From NCBI GenBank assembly GCA_033439795.1, contig JAUTDP010000003.1, positions 310,001-374,000 on the forward strand: a stretch of 64,000 nt of DNA, read 5' to 3'. A model generated the notes under the pieces. That model did no database searches. It saw only the letters and a list, made by a program, of their open reading frames with translations, and was not told where the DNA came from. Positions 12,201 to 22,133 of this stretch are shown in pieces; the stretch's first letter is position 1, and each line of letters starts with the position of its first letter. The DNA comes from Sordaria brevicollis. Its lineage: Eukaryota > Ascomycota > Sordariomycetes > Sordariales > Sordariaceae. Position numbers and translations under genes: made by a program.

Positions 12201-13807
12201 AATGGTCGTTATCTTTTCCTGTTCCATTATGTATCTCTTCGTAGTTTCAGTCCACAGTAGTTATAGTAGAGGTAAACAGTTCAATCGCCGGAGTAGCCGG
12301 ACAGACATCCGAGCCCCATGGAGTAGGGAATCTCGTTTGGATATTTCCTTCACTTCCTTTTGCGATCAAGGGAGAAAAGGAAGTTCGCTCCAAGGTCTCG
12401 AAGCGATCGAGAAAAGAGTGAAGGTGGATCCACGTGGTGAGCTCCATTTCGCGGGCCAAAGGTCCAATTTGGGTCTGGGTCCAGCGAGTCTTTTTTTTCT
12501 TCGTCCCGTCTGTGGTGCATCTGCCAGGGCGGATGGCCTGCAATGGCAGCTGAAATGGTGAATTGTCGCTGCTGAGAGCCTGAGGAGCGGGTTTGGCGGA
12601 CACTGCAAGCGGACCTTCAAGCGGGCTCCAAGCGGGCTCCAAGCGGAACCTGGGACCACTAGCGGCAGGCGGGACCCTCCTTGACCCTCTCTTGGGAGGA
12701 GCCGGCCAGGGGAAAAAGGGAACCAAAAAGAGTCCGTGCCTTGATTTTGACCACGGAAAGTGCATTCGCTGGCAGCGTGGGTGCTCTTTCCATCTCTTCA
12801 CACAAATCACAACCTCCTTCCGTGTGTCGATTTCCTTGGATTCGATGCCGACTTGCTAGCCCCGGGGCCATTCCTGCCATTCCTGCCATTCAACTCCTGC
12901 AGCGTGCATCTCCTTTCCTTTTTCCCTCGTTATCCAGCCACGCCTTCCGTCATTCGTTCTGCGCTTTCATCATCGCCGTGGGATCGGACTTGTTGATTCG
13001 CGTCTTCCTTGTCGCAAATCCACGTTTTGTGTCTCCATTTTCGACTCTCTGGTACTCTCTTTTTTTCTTTGACCAGACGGACCCAACCACGCACTCTCGT
13101 TCATTCTTGACCGCATTCGACCACCACCACCGTCGTCATCCATATCATCGAGATCTCTCTTGTTCGGATATCGGATATCTCCAGAAGAGTTAAACTCTAG
13201 TCCACATTCGCTTTTGGCTAGTTTGATCTTTTCTCTCTTCTATACCATCCCCTCACAGTCGCTATCATCAACAATCACACCACCCGACCCTCGCTTCTAC
13301 CAACAACCAACAACGACAACCATCAACCACTATTCACCATCGTTAATTGACAACAAGAAGCATACCTTAATTAATACCACCGAGTGTCAACTAAAAGAGA
13401 CTATCATATCTCCCGTCTCTACCAACACCCCGAGGTCATCGACTCGCCATTGCTTACCCCTTTGCGAAACCATCGGCATTCTGTGTGAGACATTCGACGT
13501 CTGTCCTACCGGCGCCTCTTCTCCAACCGCCGCCCAGCCAAAAACTTGCGCGCGTCTGCAAGCCAACCAACGGCTTCACAGCCAGCCCTGCGACTCCGCG
13601 ACGACACTCGTCTCCAACAGACGTGCGCTTGCGCTTGCGCATTGCATCAATCCGCCTCCTGCAGCCCTCTTGAACCAGGCACTTGGGACCGAGGACCCCG
13701 AAGACCCTTCCTAGCTTGACTAGGACCCGCTTCAAAAAGCAAACCTCACCTTCACCCCCTTTCTACATCATCAACCAACCTCTTGTTCGCAAGTACATGT
13801 TGCAAAG
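9242..13807. other. Long divergent intergenic region between CVNH and TBC genes
   Basis: No supported gene. It holds the promoters of the CVNH gene (-) and the TBC gene (+). Visible repeats include a palindromic TA run at about 10232-10247, three tandem CCAAGCGGG-type units at about 12617-12650, and a repeated CATTCCTGC unit at 12868-12893. From about 13000 to 13807 the sequence is C/T/A-rich with almost no ATG, as expected for a long fungal 5' leader. An open frame inside it (13160-13714) starts at TTG and reads as low-complexity leader sequence. Confidence 0.6.
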
Positions 13808-13811
13808 ATGA
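13797..13811 (+). promoter_or_regulatory. Four-codon upstream ORF overlapping the TBC gene start
   Basis: The only ATG I find in the roughly 800 bp before the TBC gene opens a four-codon frame (MLQR) whose TGA stop at 13809-13811 overlaps the main ATG at 13808 by two bases. A second in-frame ATG follows at 13811. Such an overlap would favour termination-reinitiation or leaky scanning. Whether the transcript includes it is inferred. Confidence 0.5.
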
Positions 13812-16042
13812 TGATGTACGAGAGACCCGTCCATGACCTCCCTGGTCCCAGCTCGCCACCAGGCTTGACCCATTCCAAGAGTTCCAAGTCTTCATCCCTG
13901 AACTCTGTACCCTCAGACGATGACAGCGTACTTGCTGATGCTAGCCACTTCGAAGACATTGGACTCCAAGATGATTCCCATGTCGATGCTCGAGGACTGA
14001 CCCAGAACCTCAAGCCCTCGCCAATGCTTTACAGCTCTAACCCTTCTTCCGAATTGCGAGTACCTTCCAAGAGCAGCCGGTCTTCCCGCAGCCCATCCAA
14101 GACCCGCCAGAAGCGTGAAAGCTCAACATCAGGCAAATCTCGACCGACCCTCCCGAATATCCAGAGCCACCTACGAACCGTCAATGGCAGAGTCGCGAGC
14201 TTGGGCATTACCCCCGAGCTTCACACTGCCCCTCTTCCTATGCGCTCCCTTGGCAACCGATCGCCTTCCTCTACCTCGATCCGCCAACGCAGCCCCAGCC
14301 CCAACCTTCAGACTGGTTTCCCAATGAAGCCGCGGAGGAGTAGCTGGCAATCAACTCGGGAGCGAAAGACAGCGAGACAATTGGAGATGGAATGCGATGA
14401 AGATGATGGAGATGACATCCCTGACGGACTCGTACTCGACAATGTGCCAATTTCGCCCAGGCCACCCTCGGAACGATCAAGAAGCCGAGCTTCCTCAAAA
14501 GCCCCTTCCCCAGAACGCGCTCCTCCCAAGGAAAAGACACGAAGCGTAGGAAATGGCACACCACCAGTGGCAGCAGCTCAAGGATCCCTTAGGTCGCCGA
14601 CATGGAAGTCCGATACCGCCGTGCCTACTAGAGCTAGCATTGCCGGCACCATTGTCAGCCCTCTGGAACTCGCCCGATCCAAGAGTTGGTCTGCCGCATT
14701 GGCAGAACTCAATCACGATGCTAAGGAGCTCACCGAGAAGCTAGAGGAACATGCGGAAGAGCTGGAAGCGAAGGGTATTCGATCCAGCGCGCCGTCTGTT
14801 CGCAGAAACTCCGACGGGAAGCCTCGTGTAAAATCGGGACTTCCTGAACTCCCGCCGCTTCGCAAGTCCAATGTCATGATTGACCCACTACCGCCCTCGA
14901 AGGAAAAGGAAGCCGTTTTGTCGCGCACTCGCCCTTCCTGGCTCCCACCAAAGGATCCTGCCGAGGAGCGTCGCCATTTGAAGGAGTACCAGAGGATGAT
15001 GACTTTGAGCCTCGAGGCCGAGCGTAAACGGGAAGCCACCAAGAAGGCTCGGATTGAAAACCGCGATACGAGAGCCGATAACCTCATGCATATTTGGGAG
15101 GAGAACATTATCCCTCGTTGGGACGAGGCCATTCGTGAGCGCAGGACACGAGAGCTCTGGTGGCGTGGTATTGCGCCGCGCAGTCGAGGTGCCGTGTGGA
15201 GCAAGGCAATCGGTAACGGGCTTGCACTTTCCGATGCTTCATTCAAGGCTGCGCTGAGCCGTGCCAATGATGCCCAGAAGAGGGTGAATGACGGACAAGG
15301 CAGCACCGACGACTCTTATGCCGCGGCATGGTTTGAGGATATCAAGAAGGACGTGGAAGAGTATACCTTCCCGGATCTCCGCATCTTCCAGACCGGTGGC
15401 CCTCTCCACCAGAGCCTCGTCGACGTTCTCAGCGCATACTGCATGTACCGGAGTGATATCGGATATGTTCCGGGTTCTAACGTAAGTTTTGACTATTCTC
15501 CTACGAGGAATCATGCGCTAACAATCGACCAGACAATCGCGGCCATTCTGCTCCTCAACCTCCCAACCCCCGCCGACGCGTTCATTGCGCTTGCCAACGT
15601 CCTCAACCGTTCCTTGCCGTTGAGCTTCCACACTTGCGATAGGACTGCCATGTCCTCGGCCTACAACCTCCTTCTCCAGACTCTCCAACACAAGTCGCCC
15701 AGCCTCCACGAACACCTGGTCAAGCTTCCCGACCATAACCCAGATTTCTACCTCGGCGACATCTTCACCGGCCTCTTCACTCGTCATCTCGCTCTGGACG
15801 AGGTTACCCGACTCTGGGATGTATACGTGTTCGAGGGCGACGCCATCCTCGTCCGCGCGGGCATTGCGCTCCTGCTTCAGAAGGCCATGTCCCTCATGGG
15901 TACTAAGACTATCCAAGAGGTCAGGGCCATTATGAACAACTCGTCCGATGGCGTGTTGAGGTCAGCGCCCATTCTGCGCAGCACCGGTGAGGAAGACCGG
16001 TGGATGCGTGCTGTGAGGGAAGCCGGGAAAGCGCAAGCTTAA
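13808..16042 (+). CDS. TBC (Rab-GAP-like) domain protein of the TBC1D12/14 type
   Basis: Two exons (13808-15481 and 15533-16042) encode 727 residues. The 51-bp intron has a GTAAGT donor, a GCTAAC branch site and a CAG acceptor; it is a multiple of three without a stop, so naive translation reads through it. Residues 1-440 are Ser/Pro/Arg-rich and probably disordered, with short coiled segments near 300-330 and 390-440. The TBC domain spans about 450-710. It contains a WWRGIAPRSRGAVW entry motif and a stretch of similarity to human TBC1D12/14 (TFPDLRIFQTGGPLH, then IAAILLLNL and ADAFIAL). TBC proteins normally stimulate GTP hydrolysis by Rab GTPases. Here the arginine-finger position in the IxxDxxR motif reads IKKDVEEY and the glutamine-finger motif YxQ reads YVP, so GAP activity is doubtful. 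A four-codon uORF abuts the start. Confidence 0.9.
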   Translation: MMMYERPVHDLPGPSSPPGLTHSKSSKSSSLNSVPSDDDSVLADASHFEDIGLQDDSHVDARGLTQNLKPSPMLYSSNPSSELRVPSKSSRSSRSPSKTRQKRESSTSGKSRPTLPNIQSHLRTVNGRVASLGITPELHTAPLPMRSLGNRSPSSTSIRQRSPSPNLQTGFPMKPRRSSWQSTRERKTARQLEMECDEDDGDDIPDGLVLDNVPISPRPPSERSRSRASSKAPSPERAPPKEKTRSVGNGTPPVAAAQGSLRSPTWKSDTAVPTRASIAGTIVSPLELARSKSWSAALAELNHDAKELTEKLEEHAEELEAKGIRSSAPSVRRNSDGKPRVKSGLPELPPLRKSNVMIDPLPPSKEKEAVLSRTRPSWLPPKDPAEERRHLKEYQRMMTLSLEAERKREATKKARIENRDTRADNLMHIWEENIIPRWDEAIRERRTRELWWRGIAPRSRGAVWSKAIGNGLALSDASFKAALSRANDAQKRVNDGQGSTDDSYAAAWFEDIKKDVEEYTFPDLRIFQTGGPLHQSLVDVLSAYCMYRSDIGYVPGSNVSFDYSPTRNHALTIDQTIAAILLLNLPTPADAFIALANVLNRSLPLSFHTCDRTAMSSAYNLLLQTLQHKSPSLHEHLVKLPDHNPDFYLGDIFTGLFTRHLALDEVTRLWDVYVFEGDAILVRAGIALLLQKAMSLMGTKTIQEVRAIMNNSSDGVLRSAPILRSTGEEDRWMRAVREAGKAQA

Positions 16043-17994
16043 GCGGAACAACAACAAGGCAAAAAAAATAATACAAAAGGAACCAAAAAAAAAAAAAAAA
16101 ATAGCGGGTATATATACGGGTACAACATTTTCTTGTCTCTAGGAAACCAAGCGGATGGATGGAATCTTTTTACATAAAGGGAAAGGCAAGGGGGAAAATA
16201 TCAGGACGCGGCTCATCATCAACTGCACGCACGCAAACATAACATAACATCATGAACGTACAAAATCATGTCAACACAACATACCCAACATACGATACGC
16301 ACATAACAAACCAACCAACCGCCACCACCACTATCGCTTACCATCTTCTCTCAGCGGGGGCCATCGGCGATTCTTTTCTGTTCATTATATCTTCTTTTCC
16401 CCCGGGTTTGGAATAGCGCTGCGCCTGCTTACTCGACTCTGCCTTTAGGGGAGAACTGGCCTTTTTTGTTTTTGTTTTTTTCTTCTTTTCGTCTTCGGCA
16501 GACCCGAACATTCTTGTGTACGTACGTTGACTTGCTTGGGTACGGAACAACAAAACAAAACTTTTGTGGTTTTGAAATATTGTGTATATTTAATCGTTTT
16601 TTTAACAAGTTGATGGTGCCAGCTCGGCAGGCATGTGCTACTGGTACTTAGTTTGTGCGGAAATAAAAAGAGTGGTGATGATTTGTATCAATCTTTGGTT
16701 GCTATCTATTTGTTCGTGCGTGTGAATATGTTGGATATCGTGCCGCCTCAGACATACCTGCCATGTAGATGATGTGATATAATATATATATACAATCCTC
16801 TTGTGTTGTGTATTCTTGCTACATTCTAGCTACTCTCTCGCGCTTGACCATCCTCCTTCCATCAAGCATCATTAGTGTTGTTATTTGCTCGAGTCGTATC
16901 CCCTGGTGGCCAAGAGACTTGGGAAACCCGCATGAACCACCGGAGAAAGAAGAAGAGGAAAAAAAGAAGAAGAAAAATGGGAAAGAGTCAGCACAACCAG
17001 CTCAAGCCAAAAAAAAAACCACAACATCACAAAATTGGTGACGACTGTCCCGGCCTCCCGGGCCTTAAACCATCGTACTTGCTTCTGGCTATCTTTAGAT
17101 CTGCGAAGAAGAAGAGGAGGAGGAGGACGATAAAGCAGCAACGCTTCCCTTGATCCCTTCTGTCTGCACATCGAGAGTATAGACTTGATAAGCAGCCAGA
17201 GGCTCAGAGCCAGAGCTAATCTTACCGTTGTTACTTCCTAGTTCCGAGTTCCGAGGAAGCAAGGTGTCTGTCTGCCAAACTCGTTTCCAACCAAAAGATT
17301 TTCAGTAAGAAAAAAAAAAAAAGAAAAGAAAAAAAAAGAAAAAAGAAAAACAAAAACCTTTTCATCTCGACGGGAAGTTGTTTCCAATGATATAACGGGG
17401 GAGTGAGTGATATGATTAATAGCTTTATGCATGAAGATTTTGGTACCAATTTGCACACGTCACACGTGGTTGTGGCATTCATTCATACAAGTTAAGTCTT
17501 GATGGTCAATTGATGATGACTCTTCTGTTATTTGGATTTCGAATAGTGCCAGGGCAGTGAGTAGGTAACCAGAGGTACCTAAGTTTCTGACGACATAGGA
17601 GAGGGATTGGGAACTACCATATGGGGCGGGGCACCTTTAGGATTATTAGGTAAATGATAATTGAACCCAGTCTCTTTTACAACTCGTTCGGCGAGGTTTC
17701 CCGATTGCGAACCATAGAGGGAATTGACCATTGCGAGTAATCACTTTGACATAAAAAGAAGATAATGTTGTTATATGTACATTGAAATAAAACAATCCGT
17801 TGAACGCCTGCCTGCCTGCCTGCCTACCATGATGTGATGTAGCCCATCTCGGCATCCACATCCCTATGCGTTGAAACCCTTTAACCTTGGACAACCCTAA
17901 TGCGTAACCTCAACAAAAATCTGAACAAAATTCCCTATATAATATCCCACATCCCCTTCTGTCATGCTTCGTAGCTTGCGCAATGGAATCCATC
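16043..17994. other. Convergent intergenic region
   Basis: This lies between the 3' ends of the TBC gene (+) and the glycosyltransferase gene (-). I see no gene. It contains long A runs at 16085-16102 and 17309-17350, a purine GAAGAA stretch around 16945-16980, and a tandem of the 4-bp unit CTGC (CTGCCTGC...) at about 17808-17828. Confidence 0.6.
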
Positions 17995-19926
17995 TTAGAT
18001 CTCCCAAACCAACTCAATAACCTCATCCATACTCTCCCCCACCGCCGGTCCAGCAGCTTTGTGGACATAAATCTGTCTGAACCTTTTCTTGGTCCTGGTC
18101 TTCTTATTCTTCCCCGCCCATCCCCTACTTGCCTTTTCCCCTGGACCCTCTTGTTTCCCTGTCCCCGCCGCTGACTGCGACTGCGACTGCGACTGCGACT
18201 GCGACTGTGACTGCGCCTCTGCTGCTGCTGCTGCTGCTTCTGCCAATGACTGCGCCTCCGCTTCCGACTCCTCCTCATCCTCAACAAAATCAACCAACCG
18301 CCAACTCTTCTTCTCCCTCCCCTCCTGCAACCGCCGTCTAACCGGTCCATAACTAAACGCGTATTTCTCCTTTCTATCCGCCTCATTCCACGTTCCTTCG
18401 ATTCGTGACAAGTCAACGTCGTCGAGTCCGTTTTCGAGTCCCGGGTAGGTGGTTATTGAGTACCCCAGACTCAGCAGACTCTCTTTTTGCATCCTCTCTT
18501 TTTTATCTTTTGATGAGTCGTCGACGCCGAATTTTACGCGCATAAGAAAACAATCCCCACAAACCCCTCCCCTCTTCACCACCCCCGCCATCTTTTCCAC
18601 CGGCGCCTCATACCAGCTCTTCCAATGATGCAGACTCAACACGGGCCAGACGCCAGACTCAAAAAAACCAGAGGGGTCGCCCTTGATATCATGCTGGTTA
18701 AGTCCCTCCACCAGCGTCAACTTTGTTCTGGTATGGGAGTAAATACAGTCCCGCAGGATCCCGTCGCCGGTTTGGATCGAGGCGGTGGTGATGCATTCTT
18801 CCAGGTGTGGGTTGAGTTGCCGGGCGAGGGGAAGTGACAAAAACGAACCGGCGCCGCCAAAGGCCATGAATCCCCATGCTTGCACGGCCATAAAGTCATC
18901 GGATAGTGCACCGAGCCAGGTTGGGGAGGTGTGGCGGTGGTGGGATAGGGTTTGGGATAGGGGGTGCAGGGAGGGGAAGAAGGTGTCGTCGTCTAGGATT
19001 CCTAGCCAGTGCGGTTCTTTGGAGTCGGAGGAGGAGTCAACGATGGATAAAAGTTCTTTGATGAGTAGGAAGTGGTGGTGTTCGACGGGTACTGGGCGGG
19101 TGTCGGGTTTGCCGTCTTTTAGGTTGAGACGTTTGAAGATTTTTGGTGGGAGGAAGGTGGCGAGGATGCCAGCGGCGCGGTATTCTTCTTCGAGGAGGGT
19201 TAGGTTGAAGGAGTTGCGGTTGGTGTCGTCTTGGTGTTCAAGAGGTACGGCGTCGGCGATGGTTCCGACTAGACGTGCCCCGGTACCGGATAGCCAGTGG
19301 GCGAAAGCCGGGATGGCTTCGCGCATGCGGTCGTATTTGGAGGCTACGCCGAAGAGGAGGTGTGGGTATTGAGCGTTCTTTGGGTAAGGGGTGGGAACCT
19401 CGAGGGAAAGCGGTTCACATGGAATAGGCTCATCATGGGAGCAAGAGGTGAGATCGAGAGCGGTGGTATTGGTCACCAGTGGACCGGTGACGTTGGTAAT
19501 GGTGCTTCGGTCAAAGTCGGACTTGTAGACAGGCTTGATACAGCGCCGCGAGTAGAGGATGTTGTCGGTAAGACCAAGCTCCGGGCGACGTAGGAACTCG
19601 ATGTCTTTGGAACACTGGCCGGGATCGAGCTTGGGTCGGTAAGGTAGTTGTTGTTGTGATGCTTGGAGAGTGGTTTGGTCTGTTGGTTTCCCTCCTCCTC
19701 CTCCCGTTGCTCCTGTAGCAAGTGTAGCCCCTCCTCCTACTCCCTTTTCTTGAGCTTTCCACTCTCCTCCTCCTCTATTTTCTCCTCCCCAGTCGTCAAA
19801 GGTGCTCGGTAGGAGGGACTCGTGGTGTCGTAGTCGAGAGATACCCCATAGGACGACGCAGAAGATGAGGGTGACCAAGACGGAGAAGCCCCTGGCTGGG
19901 CGTTGACGAAGCGACATCATCTTCAT
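17995..19926 (-). CDS. Fringe/GT31-like type II membrane glycosyltransferase
   Basis: A single-exon frame of 643 residues. I place the start at 19926 because it is the first ATG; the frame extends upstream only to a TTG. Residues 14-29 form one transmembrane anchor after a short basic tail, giving the type II topology of Golgi glycosyltransferases. A low-complexity Gly-rich stem follows (about 40-80). The catalytic part includes WLGILDDDTFF with the metal-binding DDD at 312-314, then a downstream GWG-like element (QAWGFMAFGGAG) and a TGDGILRDC segment, as in fungal fringe-like/GT31 or DUF604-type proteins. It probably adds a sugar to glycoprotein or glycolipid acceptors in the Golgi, but donor and acceptor cannot be told from sequence. 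The C-terminal region carries an acidic stretch, an Ala run and seven Gln-Ser dipeptides. Confidence is good for the fold, lower for the family number. Confidence 0.75.
   Translation of the reverse strand: MKMMSLRQRPARGFSVLVTLIFCVVLWGISRLRHHESLLPSTFDDWGGENRGGGEWKAQEKGVGGGATLATGATGGGGGKPTDQTTLQASQQQLPYRPKLDPGQCSKDIEFLRRPELGLTDNILYSRRCIKPVYKSDFDRSTITNVTGPLVTNTTALDLTSCSHDEPIPCEPLSLEVPTPYPKNAQYPHLLFGVASKYDRMREAIPAFAHWLSGTGARLVGTIADAVPLEHQDDTNRNSFNLTLLEEEYRAAGILATFLPPKIFKRLNLKDGKPDTRPVPVEHHHFLLIKELLSIVDSSSDSKEPHWLGILDDDTFFPSLHPLSQTLSHHRHTSPTWLGALSDDFMAVQAWGFMAFGGAGSFLSLPLARQLNPHLEECITTASIQTGDGILRDCIYSHTRTKLTLVEGLNQHDIKGDPSGFFESGVWPVLSLHHWKSWYEAPVEKMAGVVKRGGVCGDCFLMRVKFGVDDSSKDKKERMQKESLLSLGYSITTYPGLENGLDDVDLSRIEGTWNEADRKEKYAFSYGPVRRRLQEGREKKSWRLVDFVEDEEESEAEAQSLAEAAAAAAEAQSQSQSQSQSQSQSAAGTGKQEGPGEKASRGWAGKNKKTRTKKRFRQIYVHKAAGPAVGESMDEVIELVWEI
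18172..18213 (-). repeat. Coding (Gln-Ser)7 hexanucleotide repeat
   Basis: Seven near-identical six-base units, reading CAGTCG or CAGTCA on the minus strand, encode alternating Gln and Ser near residues 571-584 of the glycosyltransferase. The tract follows a poly-Ala/Glu stretch. Repeat number is likely to vary between strains, since the unit is almost perfect at the DNA level. Confidence 0.9.
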
Positions 19927-22133
19927 GGTTTCGACATTTGTTGACTGTGCTGTGTTTATGGTTTGGATTATGTTGTGGTCGCACACTCGTGCGGATAGTA
20001 TGGTGGTCAAGTGCCCCTCACGAGTGGATGAAGCCGAGGTGAAGTCCGGATGAACCCCAGATTAACCCCAAATGATGTGGAGGAGTGTCTTGCAGATGCA
20101 AGAGCAAGTGATGTAAAGGCGAGGCAGGAGCAGCCGAATAGCGTTGGTTTCACGCAGGAAGGTCCAGGCTGCAGATGTTGGGTTTGCCTTTGCGGGGGAG
20201 GGAAAGAAAGAAAGAAATGAGGAAGGAGTCGGTTTCAGAGATGAAGAGTGTAGGAAGGGAAAGAAACAAAATGGGGAGGAGCAACAGATCAACTTTCTGT
20301 TCACCCTAGACGTATCTCATTACACGAACTGAGTAAGGGTAACGATGAATCTGGTAACGATCACAGCCATGGTGATCTTCTCGGTTCGACTCGACTTGGA
20401 GTTCCCCCCTCGCCGTCCGTCATCCCGTCACTGTCCCGCACATGGATAACAGTTGGTGGAGTCCTTTCCCTTGCAAAAGATCCCCCTTTCTTTTGGCCCT
20501 TCTCGAATTGCAAGAGAGTTCCAGTTTCGAGTCTTGAAAGTTGGGATGCATCTTGGGGCAAAAAGCAGGGATGGGAAGCCGAGAAACAGGAGAGTTGAGA
20601 CGATAACCGCAGGGACACCCCACAGAATCTCCGGACAGGACGCGCAAGCCTGTGACTTTGGAGGGTATATGGAGTGCGACTTCAACCTTCCAGTCGGCCG
20701 ATCGCGAACCTGAACTCATAAGGTGGACTGGTGGGCCTCGCCTTGTTGATCTGTCTGCTTCGATGTTTGTTCGTATCAGCATCTTTTCTCTTTCTTCCAA
20801 GGCAAAATGGGATCTCTGGAGACGGGCAGAAGGTTCTGAGCCACTCGACTTTTAAATATCCACACCGCTGATCGGGACCTTCGTTAACAATTCCTGAAAC
20901 AGACATCTGTGGACTCTGAGGCGGACTCCTTTTTGGCCATCTCTGGACGGCAACGTGAGGGATAAGGGTGGTTTCGAACAGATTCTGAGTATTAAATCAT
21001 GGCCCGTCAGCGTGACGATAGTAGTAAATGTTGTTTAGGTGAGAATTGCTCCATCATTTGGAGATGGCCTTCGAATCTTATTCTGCACCCAATCTGCTAG
21101 TAAAACTAACAGTATTTGGTCCAATTTGCTCACAAAACTGTTAGTGTATTAGCGCTCTCCATGAGTGGGATCCACATTCGATTCTCCAAACAGGTCTGCA
21201 GGAAGACGACCCGACTTCAAGAACCGTCTTTCCTCGATTTCTTAAACCATATCAAAAACAGAAGGATCTTGAAACATACTTGATGCTTTGGCCCTATATA
21301 TTACTGTAGACGCCATTCTTCCATATAATCATCGTCACATTCTCCTTCATTCTCTCCTCAACAACAGCACAACCCCATGGATTATACCGGACGTCCCGAA
21401 CATAAACGGCCGGGGCCAAGCCGGGGAAGAACTGGGATAAAAAGGGGGGGATCGACGAACACACCACTGCCACAAGATCGCCATCGTTCAGGAACACTTC
21501 CATGGGCTCGCATGTACACTGCAAACGTTCTCTAACCACAACTGTCAAAAAGCGCTTCTGGAAGAAATGGAGATTAACTTACAAAACATGAAGAAGGCGA
21601 TGACGGGCATCTGAGCGTTGGTTCAGGATCCGTAAGTGAGTGTCGCATCCCCTGCGTACTGTATCGAAAAGACGAGGGAAGGGTTGACGGTAACCCAAAG
21701 ATTTCCACAATTGCCAATGTTGTACATGAGCTCTGGGACAAGTTGAACATTCCGCGTTGAACATACGAAATTCAACGGTCGGTTACGGTCACTCACCGGG
21801 TGACCGGGTACAGCATCCCTCAAATGTCAAATCTGCTCTTCGTACTCCCAAGTCATTTGCAACATCGTGTACATTGTGTCAAACGCATGTACATCTATCC
21901 GCTTTCCGCTTTCCGCTTTCCGCTTTCCGCTTCCGCTTCCGATGCTGATCTCCGATATAAATACCAGTACGACCTGTCAATATCACCTTTTCAAAATTCA
22001 ACGTTTGACCGACGGGTGTCAATTGCTCCGCTGTGTGTATCCTCGCACCGGTATAACAAATAAAACTTCTCTTTAACCGGTGTATGCTCCGGCCGTAGGC
22101 TTCCCGTTCCCTCGCTACCAACTCAGGAAGTCT
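19927..22133. other. Intergenic region with possible unrecognised small exons
   Basis: This is promoter of the glycosyltransferase gene on its left and 3' flank of the Zn2Cys6 gene on its right. A seven-base tandem (CCGCTTT) repeats at about 21898-21940. On the minus strand, 21294-21630 holds a possible short two-exon frame, described under findings. No product is recognised, so no gene is called. Confidence 0.5.
21898..21940. repeat. Seven-base tandem repeat (CCGCTTT)
   Basis: About four perfect copies of CCGCTTT run into two shortened CCGCTT copies. It lies in non-coding sequence about 200 bp past the 3' end of the Zn2Cys6 gene. Pure minisatellite by appearance. Confidence 0.85.

Noticed and set aside
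13160..13714. 184-codon frame before the TBC gene
   Set aside because: Begins at TTG, lies in the long leader, and encodes low-complexity Thr/Ser/Pro sequence.
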